A stretch of DNA of 64,000 nucleotides, from assembly GCA_934047225.1 (NCBI GenBank), contig OW203997.1:4016417-4080416 (forward strand), in the 5' to 3' direction. The number at the start of each line of letters is the position of its first letter. The first letter of the stretch is position 1. Origin of the DNA: Ypsolopha sequella. Lineage: Eukaryota > Arthropoda > Insecta > Lepidoptera > Ypsolophidae. Below, piece by piece: positions 18,454 through 29,502 of this stretch. Under the pieces are notes generated by a model, which was given only the letters and a program-made list of their open reading frames with translations, ran no database searches and was not told the DNA's origin. The translations under genes and the position numbers were made by a program.

Positions 18454-18887
18454 AACCAAAGGGGATTGTACGAGACGATGGCAAGAGGCCTGATGGTATG
18501 TCATTAATCCCTTGGAAACATGGGCGTCCGCTAGTGTGGGACGCTACATGCGTCGACACACTGGCGGCCTCCCATGTTAGACAAACTTGTAAAGCTGCTG
18601 GTGCGGCGGCGGATTCGGCCGAAAGCAACAAACGGCGCATATATGTCAGCTTAGACAGCTGCTACATGTTTATGCCGTTTGGCGTCGAGACTTTGGGCCC
18701 GTGGGGTCCAGAGGCAAGAAAATTATTTAAAGAACTGTCATCGCGCCTGGTCAACGTCTCGGGTGACCAGAGGGCTGGTGCTTACCTCGGCCAGAGAATA
18801 AGTCTGGCCATCCAGAGAGGTAATGTAGCCAGCATTCTGGGCACCTTACCAAGGGACAGCGATCTGGATCCAGTTTTTTATTTGTAA
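18454..18887 (+). CDS. transposable-element ORF fragment with conserved RPDG/VWDATC domain
   Basis: Open from a stop at about 18451; the first ATG is at 18498 (129 codons), but the conserved part starts upstream (GKRPDG), so this is probably the 3' end of a longer frame. Visible motifs: RPDG, VWDATCVDTLAASH, an Ala-rich helix followed by KRR, FGVETLGPWG, GAYLGQRISLAIQRGN, and a C-terminus DPVFYL. I recall proteins of this type as numerous, unnamed, retroelement-linked ORFs in moths and molluscs. The D...DxT...K spacing might fit a PD-(D/E)XK nuclease fold, but that is a guess. GC content is well above its surroundings. AATAAA follows at 18953. Confidence 0.55.
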
Positions 18888-19059
18888 TAGGTCTATTTTA
18901 TTTATAGGATAGTTTTAAGTTGTTATTATCTTATATAAGTTTTTGTGTTTTGAATAAATATATTATCAGACACATTTCAAATTAACTTAAATAACATTAA
19001 AATAATTAAAAAAAGGAGACTAAAATAAATTAATCTAAACTAAATTTAAAATATTTACA

Positions 19060-19184
19060 TAAGGTAGAAAATGCTGGCCAAATCGTCGCCGTCGCCGGAA
19101 AGGGTGCTAAAAGGCTGGCGGCGTCGCTACGCTGGATGGCCAGGCTTATTCTTTGGCGAAAATAGGCCCCAGCCCTTCGGTTAC
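19060..19184 (-). pseudogene. diverged minus-strand copy of the same ORF end
   Basis: On the minus strand gcctattttcgccaaagaat and cctggccatccagcg align with gcttacctcggccagagaat and tctggccatccagag of the plus-strand ORF. The end has diverged (Pro/Ala/Thr-rich) and shares no clean stop. No start visible. Confidence 0.55.
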
Positions 19185-19517
19185 CCTTAGTAAGTTATCA
19201 GCTTCATGTTCATATCAGGTTCATGACCAATAAAGATTTTTGTAATATTCATAAAATTAAATTTCGACTCTTCATAGTGATTCACTCAGGACTGGGAGTG
19301 AATTACTATGGAAAGTCGAAATTTCATTATACGAATTTCACAAAAATTGTTATCGATTCATGATGCTGATCACTTACCAAGCCTCCAGTGTGAATGTGGA
19401 CGATGATCAAAAAGTCACCTTGTATAAACTATACATGTTATCGCTATTCGAGATACGTTTATTTGTAACAGGTCTTCAAACATTTCTATATCCGCTTTTA
19501 CAAACGATGATTTTTTT

Positions 19518-19957
19518 ATGTAAGGTCAGATTGTGCACCATATTTTGCATCAACCAGAACTGAACTCTATGACTTTTCATTTTAGTTTAAAATAGCGCGC
19601 TCTCAGCCGTGCTGTTACGACCACCAAGAAACATGCGCTCATGAAAAACTGCGTTTTTATTTAATAACTCAGCTTCTATATTAAATTATTAAAATACCTA
19701 TTAAAAAAAATTTAGAGTAGGTTTTTGGTCACTTATTTTTAGCGCAAATTCCAAGGCTGTATAATTTAAGGAAGGCCCTTTAACACTCGAAAAATATGAA
19801 ATTTAGAGGTAAATTCATATTTTTTTTCTATCGAGCGAACATAAAGCTTTTGCGTTTTTTCTAATATGTTTAGAACAGCCCTATACCTACAGTCTACTAT
19901 TTATGTTATATTTATTAAACCGATTGACTAAGTAACACAATGTGAAATGGTCATTTG
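19518..19957. repeat. unnamed dispersed repeat, copy 1
   Basis: Shares aaaatagcgcgctctcagcc, tgttacgaccaccaagaaa, tttatttaataactc, ttaaggaaggccctttaaca and ccgattgactaag with 34238-34812 in the same order and orientation. No long frame, no clear ends. Probably an old DNA-transposon derivative. Confidence 0.7.
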
Positions 19958-20156
19958 AAGTTGTGCATTTGACCTTATACGGACCCACGAATAAGAAACT
20001 TGCTTCTTAGGAGATGCACAGTGGAGATCACGTTAACCTTTACACATTTGACTTTGTACCTTTTATATACTTCATTATAGATGCTAATTTAGTACTGCAA
20101 GTGTCTAACTAGATGTGATCTCCAATTACTACATATCAACACACAATAATGTGATT

Positions 20157-20516
20157 AGAGGTGGTAGAGCGGATGCCGGGCTCGACTGTGGAGGTACCAC
20201 CATCTAACTTGGAGACCCCCACGAAGTAATTCGGGGGAGAGTAAGAGGACAGCTCACAGGCAAAATACCAGGAGGCCCACCATGTCTGGGACCGATGGAT
20301 GGCGGTATATCCATCCCTAATAGCTGGGCCTTATATGGAACAAACTGGTCACTGGTGCTAGGGTTCCGGCACCGCGCTCAAAAATCCGCCTGCCTAGCGT
20401 GTGTGAGTATGGGAAATTCTTCCAGGATGATTGCTGATAATGGCAAAATTCTGGAAAGGCTTATGTTCAGCAGTGGACGAACTAGGCTGAAGGATGGATG
20501 ACACTCATCATTCATC
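20157..20516 (+). mobile_element. RTE-like non-LTR 3' end or derived SINE, copy 1
   Basis: ggatgccgggctcgactgtg, attcgggggagagtaagagg, cccaccatgtctgggaccga, gtgtgagtatgggaaattct, then gttcagcagtggacgaacta and ggctgaaggatggatga. Same order at 44318-44756 and, inverted, 28437-29061. The 'cagcagtggac...ggctgatg' end followed by a simple repeat is typical of moth RTE-type 3' tails. The short frames it contains are not coding. Confidence 0.65.
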
Positions 20517-21357
20517 TTCATCTTCATTGATCAGAAAGTAAGTAAACTGATATACAACCACTGATTACTTCAAATTATGATGTTATATGTTGCGTAGTTT
20601 ATTTTATTTATAACACTTTTTTCACATTTACATAAATAACTTAAAAGACAAAAGAAACAATTAAACATGGTGTACAAGGGCGGCACTTATTGCTAATAGC
20701 AAATATCTTCCAAGCAACTCTTGGTAGCTAACAGAAAGATGAACAAATTAACATGTGGAGGCAATGATATTCCATATCATTGTGTGGAGGTGTAAATACT
20801 AATCAGAAAATAATAGGGAGATCAAGATTAAAATACAAACCTAAATATCTATGCGTAGTATCAGTCATTAGTCCGTAACCGACTTCCGGAAATTTTCCGG
20901 ACAGACTGATATTGACTAATAAACGCCACGCCTGCTTGAGTCAACTCGCCCAATTATTGAGCGACCGCTCATTATCCTAGGTCTTATCGACTCTTCCTAT
21001 CAGCATGAATAAATATAAAAAAAAAACTTATTTCATGTCCGATACATGAAAAGAATGCTCTCTTATGCACCGGTTTAATAATTTCAATAGAATTTCTCTT
21101 ACCTGCACAGAATGGCTTGTAATGATCATCATCTGTTATTTTGGACTCAAATTACTATCTAAATTGATGGCTTCTTCTGAATGCATTTGGTAGATATCGT
21201 GTAATAAGTGTACTTACGATTGAGACGTGATGATGATATTAAATCACTGGATCTTACCTGTTAACAAAATTAAAGTGGTTAAAATATACCTTCTTTGTAT
21301 AAACTTGAGAATACTCAATCAGTTTCTATTATGTACGATCATAAAAGAAATAATATA
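20517..21357. other. unassigned spacer
   Basis: AT-rich; short inverted repeat around 20861-20930 (tcagtcattagtccg ... cagactgatattgacta). No gene supported. Confidence 0.5.
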
Positions 21358-21623
21358 TACAAGGTGACTTTTTGATCATCGTCCAAATTCATACTGGAGG
21401 CTTGATAAGTGATCAGTATCTTGGATCAGTAAAAATTTTTGTGAAATTCGTAAAATGAAATTTCGGGTTTCCATAAAAATTCAGTTCCAGTCCCGAGTGA
21501 ATCACTATGGGGAGTCGAAATTTCATTTTACGAATTTCACCAAAATTGTTATTGATGCATGATACTGATCACTTACCAAGCCACCAGTATGAATTTGGAC
21601 GATGATCAAAAAGTCACCTTGTA
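21358..21623. mobile_element. TACAAGGTGA foldback MITE, copy 2 (full length)
   Basis: 266 bp, TACAAGGTGAC...GTCACCTTGTA in a TATA-rich target, so TA duplication likely. The inverted arms continue for about 100 bp (ttttgatcatcgtccaaatt; taagtgatcagtatc), making nearly the whole element a hairpin. Confidence 0.88.
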
Positions 21624-22334
21624 TATATGTCTATTTTATAAGATTTTAATGTAGTTTTAGTTTACTGAATGTTAATAATAATTATAGGTAAAAATAAAAA
21701 TTTGCTCAAGATATATTTCGGGCCCCACTGGGCCCGGCATCAGTTGAGAATCTGACAATCAGATCAGATTCAAAATCAGAACCAGATACAAAAGAAATAA
21801 TAATGATGGTTTAACTTGATCTAAAAGTAGTAAAAATCAAAAATATGTCTGATCATCGAAAACCTTTTTTTTATCTAAACCGTAAAACTCCAGTAGACAT
21901 TAGAAAGTTACTAAATACTCATCAGGTTTTTCAAGCAATAGAAACTTGTCAAGTTGTAATTAGAGGTCATAATAAAGTTGATAAGAAAATCTTAAAATAA
22001 CATGGTTCAAATGCATTATGCGTATGATTTGATCATGCAAGATTACACGCGTCAGAATGTCGATGGCGTGTGCGTTTAGGACAAAGAGTTCTTCCATATC
22101 GGGTGAAATATGCAACTAATAACATGTTATATGCAGTATTGTATATAATACATCGGTCTTTTCCATGTAGCATATGCATTTTTACTCACATATGAATACT
22201 GAGGCTTCAAGCATAGTATATAGCAGTGGCGTGCACAGAACTTTTTGCTGGAAAAGCAAACAATTGGTCAAGAAAACAGATTCAAATCAGATACAAAATT
22301 AACATTTATGTAGTATATTATTTTCATATATTTA
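21624..22334. other. unassigned spacer with a possible decayed ORF
   Basis: No continuous frame. 21840-22110 contains broken coding-like stretches (aaaacctttttttttatcta...) but nothing I can name. Confidence 0.4.
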
Positions 22335-22596
22335 TGTTTTTTTCTGAAGCTTACTTTTTGTAATATTAGTATTTAATTATGAAGCTTATCTATCAGTACA
22401 TAAATGTATTTTTCATTTCTTGTTGAAAATTGTAAAGCCTTTTTTGCACGCCTGCCTCTATAACTTTCTTGTAATCTAATAACTTTCTCTAATAACTTTC
22501 TGTAGGGTTGACTGGGAGAAAATGCTTTTAGCATTAAGTCCACTTGTTGTACATTTAACTATTGTTTTGTGCAACAAAGAATTTAGAAAGAAAGAA
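22335..22596 (+). mobile_element. non-LTR/SINE 3' end, copy 1
   Basis: Shares tttttctgaagct, aaattgtaaagcctttttt, gcacgcctgcctct, gggttgactgggagaaaatg, agcattaagtccacttgttg and tgttttgtgcaa with 27695-27932 in the same order. The motif 'ttgactgggagaaaatgc...gcattaagtcc' closes many moth LINE/SINE 3' ends; an (AAAG)n tail follows. Confidence 0.65.
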
Positions 22597-22647
22597 TGGA
22601 ATTCAAACCCTCGCAAGGATGTAAAAAGTAGGTACTTTTCCGACATG

Positions 22648-22705
22648 GTGGCAACCAAATATACAGCTTGGGATTAGTGGCAACCAAATATACAGCTTGG
22701 GATTA
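22648..22705. repeat. 29-bp unit, two exact tandem copies
   Basis: gtggcaaccaaatatacagc + ttgggatta occurs at 22648-22676 and again at 22677-22705. Confidence 0.95.
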
Positions 22706-22878
22706 GGAATCTTGTAAAACTAAACTTGAAAGATGGCTAATAGCTTGCTCATGGCATTTGAAAGGTTTGGTTGTAAGTTTGCAAAAGCGTTATACTATTT
22801 ATTGTAAAACCATTTCCACCTTTGCAATAAACATGCAAAACGATCAAGGAAAGTTCAAAATTGCATAATATGTTAGTT

Positions 22879-23318
22879 TTAAGAGGCTATGCGAATTTTA
22901 TTTTTGTCATTGTCACTCCAAGCGAAAAATCGCGCAGTGCAAGAGCCTCTTGCCAAGAGGGACGGATTCTGGGCAAAAGGGAAAAAAGTTGGTTTTATAT
23001 TTTTGTTACAAAAACTAAAATAGCTAGCAAAATTTCAAATACCAAATCTCTAGATATTGTTGAAACACACCTAATAAAATATGTTTGAGTTCTGTTTATG
23101 GTTCCTATTCGTCAAACGAGGAGAAAAAGTGTGTTTGAAGACCTTATTTCAACAATTATTTCGATATCGAGGAAAATTTATCCAAACATGTTTTCCAATT
23201 TCAAAACCCTAGATTATATAGTCAAAATGCATATACCAGAAATTTATTAAAATTTTCCGTGTATTTCATGAAATACACAGAAAAGAAACACCCGTATTTT
23301 TTTCGCATATCGCCTTAA
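22879..23318 (+). mobile_element. TTAA-flanked MITE family, copy 2
   Basis: TTAA at 22879-22882 and 23315-23318; ends GAGGCTATGCGAA / complement of GGCGATATGCGAA. It has a small duplication (agagcctcttgccaagaggg) near 22940 compared with the other copies. Confidence 0.85.
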
Positions 23319-23774
23319 TAAAATTACACTTATCAACAGCAACACTACATTAGAAATAATGAAACCATTGTTTCGCATACTATGCAAATATACCTATATG
23401 GTTGACTGCAACACTCTTGCATCTGTTCAGATATAGTAGTCTCTATATCAAAGAAATAAGAATCAATATGTGTTAAGTAAAGAGCATGTGTAAAGTTGCA
23501 ACGCAGTGTGTAATGTAAGGCGCCTGATAGCGCCGCTAAATCGATTTTGATAAGAGTAGAGTCACCAAGGGTTCTAAGTATTGATTCTTACTGTTGCCAG
23601 AAGTCTTCAGCAACAAGGAAACTATTTTAGGTAATTGATTTGGTATGTGTCTATCAATGTAATAAACTGATAGATTGTTTTTCCTCAAGTATTTTACACA
23701 AAACGTGTTTAAAACTTACTTGTATTTCCTAGATATCGCTTGTAGAATACAAGACATAAACTATCTTAAAAGAT
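23319..23774. other. unassigned spacer
   Basis: AT-rich, no supported feature. Confidence 0.5.
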
Positions 23775-23885
23775 ATCAGAGGTTTTTCCGAGTGTGGACT
23801 ATCAAAAGAACAGTCAACCATCGTACACCCTCTTTTTACCGACGATTTTTACGTCACAACGTGATAGGGGTGAACCTTTTGATTA
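23775..23885 (-). mobile_element. tRNA-derived SINE, fragment
   Basis: gatatcagaggtttttccga, ccatcgtacaccctcttttt, ccgacgatttttacgtcaca, acgtgataggggtg follow the body of the SINE at 10552-10650. The tRNA-like head is missing. Confidence 0.65.
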
Positions 23886-25443
23886 TTAGAGCCTATCATA
23901 TTAATTGACAAATTAAACCTTAATATATTTAGTCACAAATAAGGCTTTCCTAATACGAAATGTTGTTATCAAAAAAAAAAATACCAAGTTTGGAAGTAAA
24001 AATCTTCCTGCCTTTATATTGGCTGCTTACCTATGAAATTGGCGAAATTTTCTTAAAGATTCATGAATCATTTTTCCTGTAATTCAATAGCTATTTCCAC
24101 TATTTGTTTTTTGTTTGAATGTTTCATTTCATTTCATTTTCTTTATTGGGAAACAGACAGTTATAATTTTTACATACTTACTAAAATATAATAGCTAATA
24201 CTTAAACCAAAACAGTTTCCACTTAACATGTTGAGTCAAAGGTTTTATATCTACGTAAATATTGTTTTTATTTTCAGTTTGGTAACTAAAATTAAATCTT
24301 CAAAAGCTGTTTGTCCTAAATACCATCAATTTCCATGATAAGATTCGTAATAATTTTTTACAGTTGACACTTTTCAAATATTAAATTAATATTGCTGTTA
24401 GCTTAATGTTGTCTCATTTATAAGAAATTACACAATTTGAATTTGCCATTCATTAAAAAAAATGCAAAAATGTTAATACTGAAAAATTAGTCTCCTTTAA
24501 ATTCTCTATAGAAAACGGCAATTTGATATGTAAAGACCTAATATATCCTGCTCACCCTTATCAAGACACAGCTGTGTGAGCCGTTTATAAACAAACATTA
24601 TTATGACATGTAAGTTATATACCTTCCACTGGCTCCGATATGGCAACCAGCTATTTACGGCAAGGAATGTCTTAAGAAAACATAATTAATTATAGTAGGT
24701 TATCTGTTTATGGCGTCTGATCCAAGACTATTTCTGGTGATACAGTGGGATTAAATTGATTTATGTAATCAAAAACGGTAATGCACTGTGCTTCCGGTGA
24801 ATTTTTCATCTCGTCTGGCAGTTTTAGATTGATATGTTTATGTTAAAAGCTTGATTTACAGTTTTTTTTGATGTGGAGGTAGATCACCCATAAAGATTAG
24901 AAAAAAAAAAAACTTAGCAGGTGTCAGGTGTCAACGATCTCGAATATGAATCGATGAATAAATTAATGCAAATGAGTCAATTAATCAAAAATAAAGATAA
25001 AAATAGTTTATCAAAAATTGGCATAAGATAAAACAATGAAAAAGACCGGTCAAGTGTGAGCCGAACTTTCGCATTGAGGATTCTGCACTGTACTTGAAAA
25101 GTATACTATCTAGTGTGACAAACTTTTACTTTGCGGGCGCACGCGTAGTACACTGTATAAGTTAACTGTAAAGATAAGTTTGTCTCGTAATAATTCCTTG
25201 CGGGATTTGAAATATTTTTTTTTTTAACTTCACTTGTGTCAAAAGATTTCACTTTATGACAAATTATATAATTTTTACCAAAACTTCGTGTCAAATTTTA
25301 CGATTGTAGGCAACCGGTAAGTACCATACTGTAGGTATTCAGAAAGTACGAATTTTCGAATGAATATTTTGATTACTTTCACTTTAAGTAAACTAGCAAA
25401 TTGATTTTTTACAACAGTATGAGTATATAACTTGGTATTTAAC
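23886..25443. other. unassigned spacer
   Basis: Contains a (TTTCA)3-4 run at about 24122-24140 followed by ttctttattgggaaacagac, which looks like an inverted 3' tail of a retroposon. Otherwise AT-rich with no gene. Confidence 0.4.
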
Positions 25444-25451
25444 TTGATAAC

Positions 25452-26001
25452 TAGACATCGGATTATATGCACTAACAAAGTGCCAAAATATGCATGCAGA
25501 TATGCACTAAAAAGGCCGAAATATGCACTAAAAACTGTTAATATGCCTAAAATATGCACAATGCTAAATCAAAAAACTATTTTTATTTTATTTAAATTAA
25601 AGACGGTACAAAAACAGCGAAATATACTCAAAATTATGCATAGTTATTGCGACCATATAGAATTAAGTATTTTTCCAAATTTTCGAGCACAAATTTGTGA
25701 CGTTGGACACCCAGTATCAATTTGTACGCCAAAAACGACCTCTCTATATCAACTGACGTCATTGGATAAAACGCACGCACTGGTCAGTCAGTTTACTCAG
25801 CCACTGCGCTCGCGCCCTACACGTCTTCGTACCTAGATCCCCTACTAAACGAAATATGCACGATTGGGAAAAAAGGCTAAAATATGCATTAACGCCGTCA
25901 TTAGAGAGTTATATGCATTTGCATATGCAAATATGCATATGCAAATATGCATATGCAAATATGCATATGCAAATATGCAAATGCATAAAATCCGATGTCT
26001 A
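25452..26001. mobile_element. non-autonomous hAT element, 550 bp
   Basis: Ends TAGACATCGGATTATATGCA and the complement of TAGACATCGGATTTTATGCA (one mismatch in 20). Flanks TTGATAAC (25444-25451) and CTGATAAC (26002-26009) match at 7 of 8 bases, as expected for an aged 8-bp hAT duplication. Subterminal regions repeat (a)tatgcac/gcatat many times. The internal frame of 134 codons has no transposase motif. Confidence 0.85.
25915..25988. repeat. 14-bp microsatellite-like array, about 4 units
   Basis: GCATATGCAAATAT repeated about four times inside the right subterminal region of the hAT element. Each unit holds the octamer ATGCAAAT. Confidence 0.85.
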
Positions 26002-26272
26002 CTGATAACTAAAGTCGCTTTTAAGAAAAAGTGTCTTGACGCATGGAAAGACAGACCGACAACATAGTATGATATAAAGATTTTTTATAACATAAGTGTT
26101 TTTCATAATGAAGTACGGAACCTTAAAAACGAACAAATGTCGCTAATATTGTGACAATGAATGATGTCATTAGTGTAAACTGTAACAAGGTAACCAACGT
26201 TTGACTTTTACATTCCTGAGGATTCTCCGAAACCAAATATAGACTATAAGATAAGGCCCATACGAAATAATA

Positions 26273-26670
26273 ATAGTAGTTTATGCTACAAGGGCGCAAA
26301 GGAATAAATTACGAGGACGATTTAAAACACGAGCGTAGCGAGTGTTTTAAACGTAACCGAGTAATTTATTGCTTTTACGCCCGTGTATCATACTACATTT
26401 TTCAATGCATAGTGTGAGGAAATGAAAACAAATATAATCTTGTGAACTTTAAATTATGATTGGCTCAAAAGGATTGTATCCAGAGCCGTTAAACAGTGGA
26501 AAAAAAAGTAAAACATCTATGGTACACAGGAAAGGCTGCAGGTTAGCCAACCATTGCAAACAAATTAAAAAATAATAATAATAATAAAGCCCTAGGGCAA
26601 AATAATCGACTTTCTGTTTGGTTTTGATGCATAAAAAGTGGGCCTTTACGAGCACATGCATTGAAAAGAA
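26273..26670 (+). repeat. dispersed repeat with internal palindrome, copy 1
   Basis: Inverted relative to 29503-29872 and very similar over about 370 bp (gccctagggcaaaataatcg, gtggttttgatgcat-type blocks, ttatgattggctcaaaagga). The left 120 bp form a quasi-palindrome: gtttatgctacaagggcg / cgcccgtgtatcatactac with cgagcgtagcgag at the centre. Non-coding. Confidence 0.8.
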
Positions 26671-26810
26671 CTTTTTGCGACGATAGTATTGGCAGAGGAA
26701 AAAAGTACCTAACAAATTTCAGCCACAACTAGATATTATAATTTGCTTTTTATATTTTAATTTAACAACCGGAATATTTCAATTCATATCGATAATTGTT
26801 TGTATTGACT

Positions 26811-27222
26811 TTAATCATTATGCGAATTTTATTTTTGTCACTTAATCCAAGCGAAAAATCGCGCAGCGCGAGAGGGGCGGATTCAGGGCGTAAGCGAAAA
26901 ATGTTAGTTTTATATTTTTTATAAAAAAACTAGAATAGCTACCAAAATTTCAAATAACAAATCTCTAGATATTGTTGAAATCATGTTGAAACACACCTAA
27001 ATATGGTTCCTATTCGTCAAACGAGGAGAAAAAGTGTGTTTTAAGACCTCATTTCAACAATTGTTTCTATCGAGGAAAATTGATCCAAACATGTTTTCCA
27101 ATTTCAAATCCTTGGATTATATAGTCAAGATGCATATACCAGAAACTGATTATTAATTTTCCGTGTATTTCATGAAATACACAGAAAAGAAACACCCGTA
27201 TTTTTTTCGCATAACGCCTTAA
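26811..27222 (+). mobile_element. TTAA-flanked MITE family, copy 3
   Basis: TTAA at 26811-26814 and 27219-27222; left end diverged (tcattatgcgaa), right end gttatgcgaa complemented. Body as in the other copies. Confidence 0.8.
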
Positions 27223-27694
27223 TATATTAATATATAATATTAATATTATATATTCGCCTTAATATATAATATTCAAATTACCAAATAAAACAACGTTCAC
27301 GTGTGCTGCAATTTTCCGTCATAAAAAAATTAATGCATTTAATAAAAAGTGCATTTTAGGTATTGTTAGCATAACGAGATTTCAGAAAATTTAATTGGTC
27401 GTTTTATTTTCTTTTACAACAGTATAGGCTAGCTAACATAAAAAGCTTCATGATATTTTTGACATTTTTTATACAAAAGTAATCACTTTTTGCATTGATA
27501 CGCTGTTCCAACGGACGCTGGACAAATAAATAAATAAATAAAAAAAAAAACCTTTATTTGAAAATAAAACAAGAGAGCTGATAATGTGGTGTGTCAGCGA
27601 TAGGCGAAACGACGACGTGCGCTTGCGCCATGATCTTGAGGAGTACAACAATCTTGGTGTGCTGTGGTGTGGACTCGATGTGCAATTGATAAAT
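27223..27694. other. unassigned spacer with AT palindrome
   Basis: 27220-27280 is an almost pure AT palindrome (taatatataatattaatatt). 27520-27555 has an (AATA)n/poly-A run facing caagagagctg, possibly an inverted retroposon tail. Confidence 0.4.
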
Positions 27695-27932
27695 AAGTTT
27701 TTTCTGAAGCTATATTTTTAGTATTTAATAACAAAACTTATCTATCAGTTAATAAATGTATTTATTTTTATTTCTTGTTTTTCAAATTCAAAATTGTAAA
27801 GCCTTTTTGCACACCTGCCTCTGTAACTTTCTTGTACGTTCTGTCGGGTTGACTGGGAGAAGATGCTTCTAGCATTAAGTCCACCTGTTGTACATTAAAC
27901 TGTTGTTTTGTGCAATGAACAATTCAGAAGAA
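27695..27932 (+). mobile_element. non-LTR/SINE 3' end, copy 2
   Basis: Same family as 22335-22596; ends in an (AGA)n tail, agaagaagaagaagaa, consistent with target-primed insertion. Confidence 0.65.
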
Positions 27933-28436
27933 GAAGAAGAAGTTATAAAATACATTAAGATAAGGAACATTTGACATATCATAATTTACTCATTTTAAAA
28001 TAATTACCTTTTCTGTAATAAAAATCTAGACCGAAGCTATGAGGGTTCCAAAATATGACGAAACGCTTCGAGAAAAGGTACGTAGTGCCCCGCTTCCTTT
28101 GGCTCGTCTTGGCGGGGGGCACTATCGTGCCCCCAGATAAATTGATTGTATTGCATGACATTGTAACTATCGATGTTAATTTCTACTTTTGCAACGAAAT
28201 ATAATTTAAATGTTTTTGTAAATGCATGTATATATGATATACATAACTATAAAATATACATGCATTGAAATGCAATCAACTGAAAATGCTACTTGAATAT
28301 ATTTTATTACCAGTGTTTCAACACTACAACCGGTTTTAATAATCACTTTTTACTAGTTAATAAACATTATATTTACTTTTATATATTATATATATATTTA
28401 TATTTACAGGATATTTAAAAACCTTATTCCTTCATC
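27933..28436. other. unassigned spacer
   Basis: A small GC-rich hairpin (ggcggggggcac ... gtgccccc) at 28110-28135 in AT-rich sequence. No gene supported. Confidence 0.45.
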
Positions 28437-29061
28437 CATTCATCCATCAGCCTAGTTCGTCCACTGCTGGACATAAGCCTTTCCAGAACTTTGCCACTAT
28501 CGGCAATCATCCTGGAAGAATTGCCCATACTCACACACGCTGGGCAGGCGGGTTGGTGAGCGCGGTGCCACAACCCTCGCACCAGTGACGCCGCTGCCCG
28601 TCACCAGTCTGTTCTATACAGGGCCCGGCTGTTAATCGGTCAATCGCCAATCGACGATAAAGTTACAAGAACTCCTATCTCCAAAAACATGATTTTACAG
28701 GAAACGAAAAAAGCCTTTCATTTGCTTATGCAATTATTTTTGAAAAAAACATCTTACGTTCATTTATAATGATTACAAAATGAATGTAGGGAATCAACTT
28801 AGCTGTGATTGCTAGTGCAATTAAAATTGCATTTTCAGTTCATCTACATAAGAAACTTAATTTGGCCAAAATGTAAGTTAGGAGTTCTTGTCACTTCATC
28901 GTCGATATACCGCCATCCATCGGTCCCAAGCATGGTGAGCCTCCTGGTCTTTTGCCTATGAGCTGTCCTCTTACTCTCCCCCGAATTACTTCGAGGGGGT
29001 CTCCAAGTAAGATGGTGGTACCTACACAGTCGAGCCCAGCATCAGCTCTACCACCTGTATT
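28437..29061 (-). mobile_element. RTE-like 3' end or derived SINE, copy 2, interrupted
   Basis: Complement of the 20157 and 44318 copies: catccatcagcctagttcgt at the tail end, actctcccccgaattacttc and cagtcgagcccagcatcagc at the other. A 253-bp MITE (28652-28904) and about 10 extra bases interrupt it between gcccggctgtt and atataccgcc. Confidence 0.7.
28652..28904. mobile_element. 253-bp MITE nested in the RTE-like copy
   Basis: Left arm CGACGATAAAGTTACAAGAA; right arm complemented CGACGATGAAGTGACAAGAA; both continue ctccta. That is about 24 matches in 26. The interrupting position is fixed by comparison with the two uninterrupted copies. Target duplication not resolved. Superfamily unknown. 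Confidence 0.8.
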
Positions 29062-29502
29062 CCTTATAAATATTCAAATAATTTAGTTCTATGTGAACAA
29101 CATAATGTGACTATATATGTATATAGTTACTAACGTAGACATAACAAGGTAAAGAGTGCTAAATAAAACTTTTGGCGCCAGAATGCCGATGACTGTCGGC
29201 CAGTGTCCTCGATACATCGAACGATAATTTTATTGTACCAATCAATATTATCTTTGATAACGATAAAGCGATAACGTAGAATCGAATTACGAAATTGATT
29301 GTATGGAATCTTTTACTGAAATATTCAACGAATTACAGTTGATAAAACGTTGATTTAATACGTAGGAGAATCCAGAGATAAAATGAAAAGGGTCAACAAA
29401 TAATTTTAACTTTCATCATAATTTCATTGAAACTATGTTATAAAGAAGGATGTGTGTTTGATATTTTGTTTTGCAGCAACAAAATGATTTACAATAATAA
29501 AA

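Larger units (their letters stand above)
18424..19184. mobile_element. 761-bp insertion with two convergent copies of one ORF end
   Basis: Flanked by a perfect 12-bp target duplication (CCTTAGTAAGTT). The plus-strand half holds the frame at 18454-18887. The other end, on the minus strand (19184 down to about 19060), encodes a diverged version of the same C-terminal block: both contain RISLAIQR followed by an Ala-Ser-Leu-rich stretch. The two halves meet tail to tail in AT-rich sequence. The duplication length suits target-primed non-LTR insertion, but the inverted arrangement is not that of a simple retrocopy. Confidence 0.75.
18370..19424. mobile_element. TACAAGGTGA foldback MITE, copy 1, split by a later insertion
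   Basis: Left part 18370-18423 and right part 19197-19424 are the two ends of the same MITE as 21358-21623, 39303-39494 and 51787-52048. It ends TACAAGG...CCTTGTA next to TA. The split is exact: the 12-bp string CCTTAGTAAGTT occurs at 18412-18423 and again at 19185-19196. Confidence 0.85.

Noticed and set aside
20295..20501. 68-codon ORF as a gene, with its relatives at 44391-44860
   Set aside because: Lies entirely within the RTE-like 3' repeat; frames are not conserved between copies.
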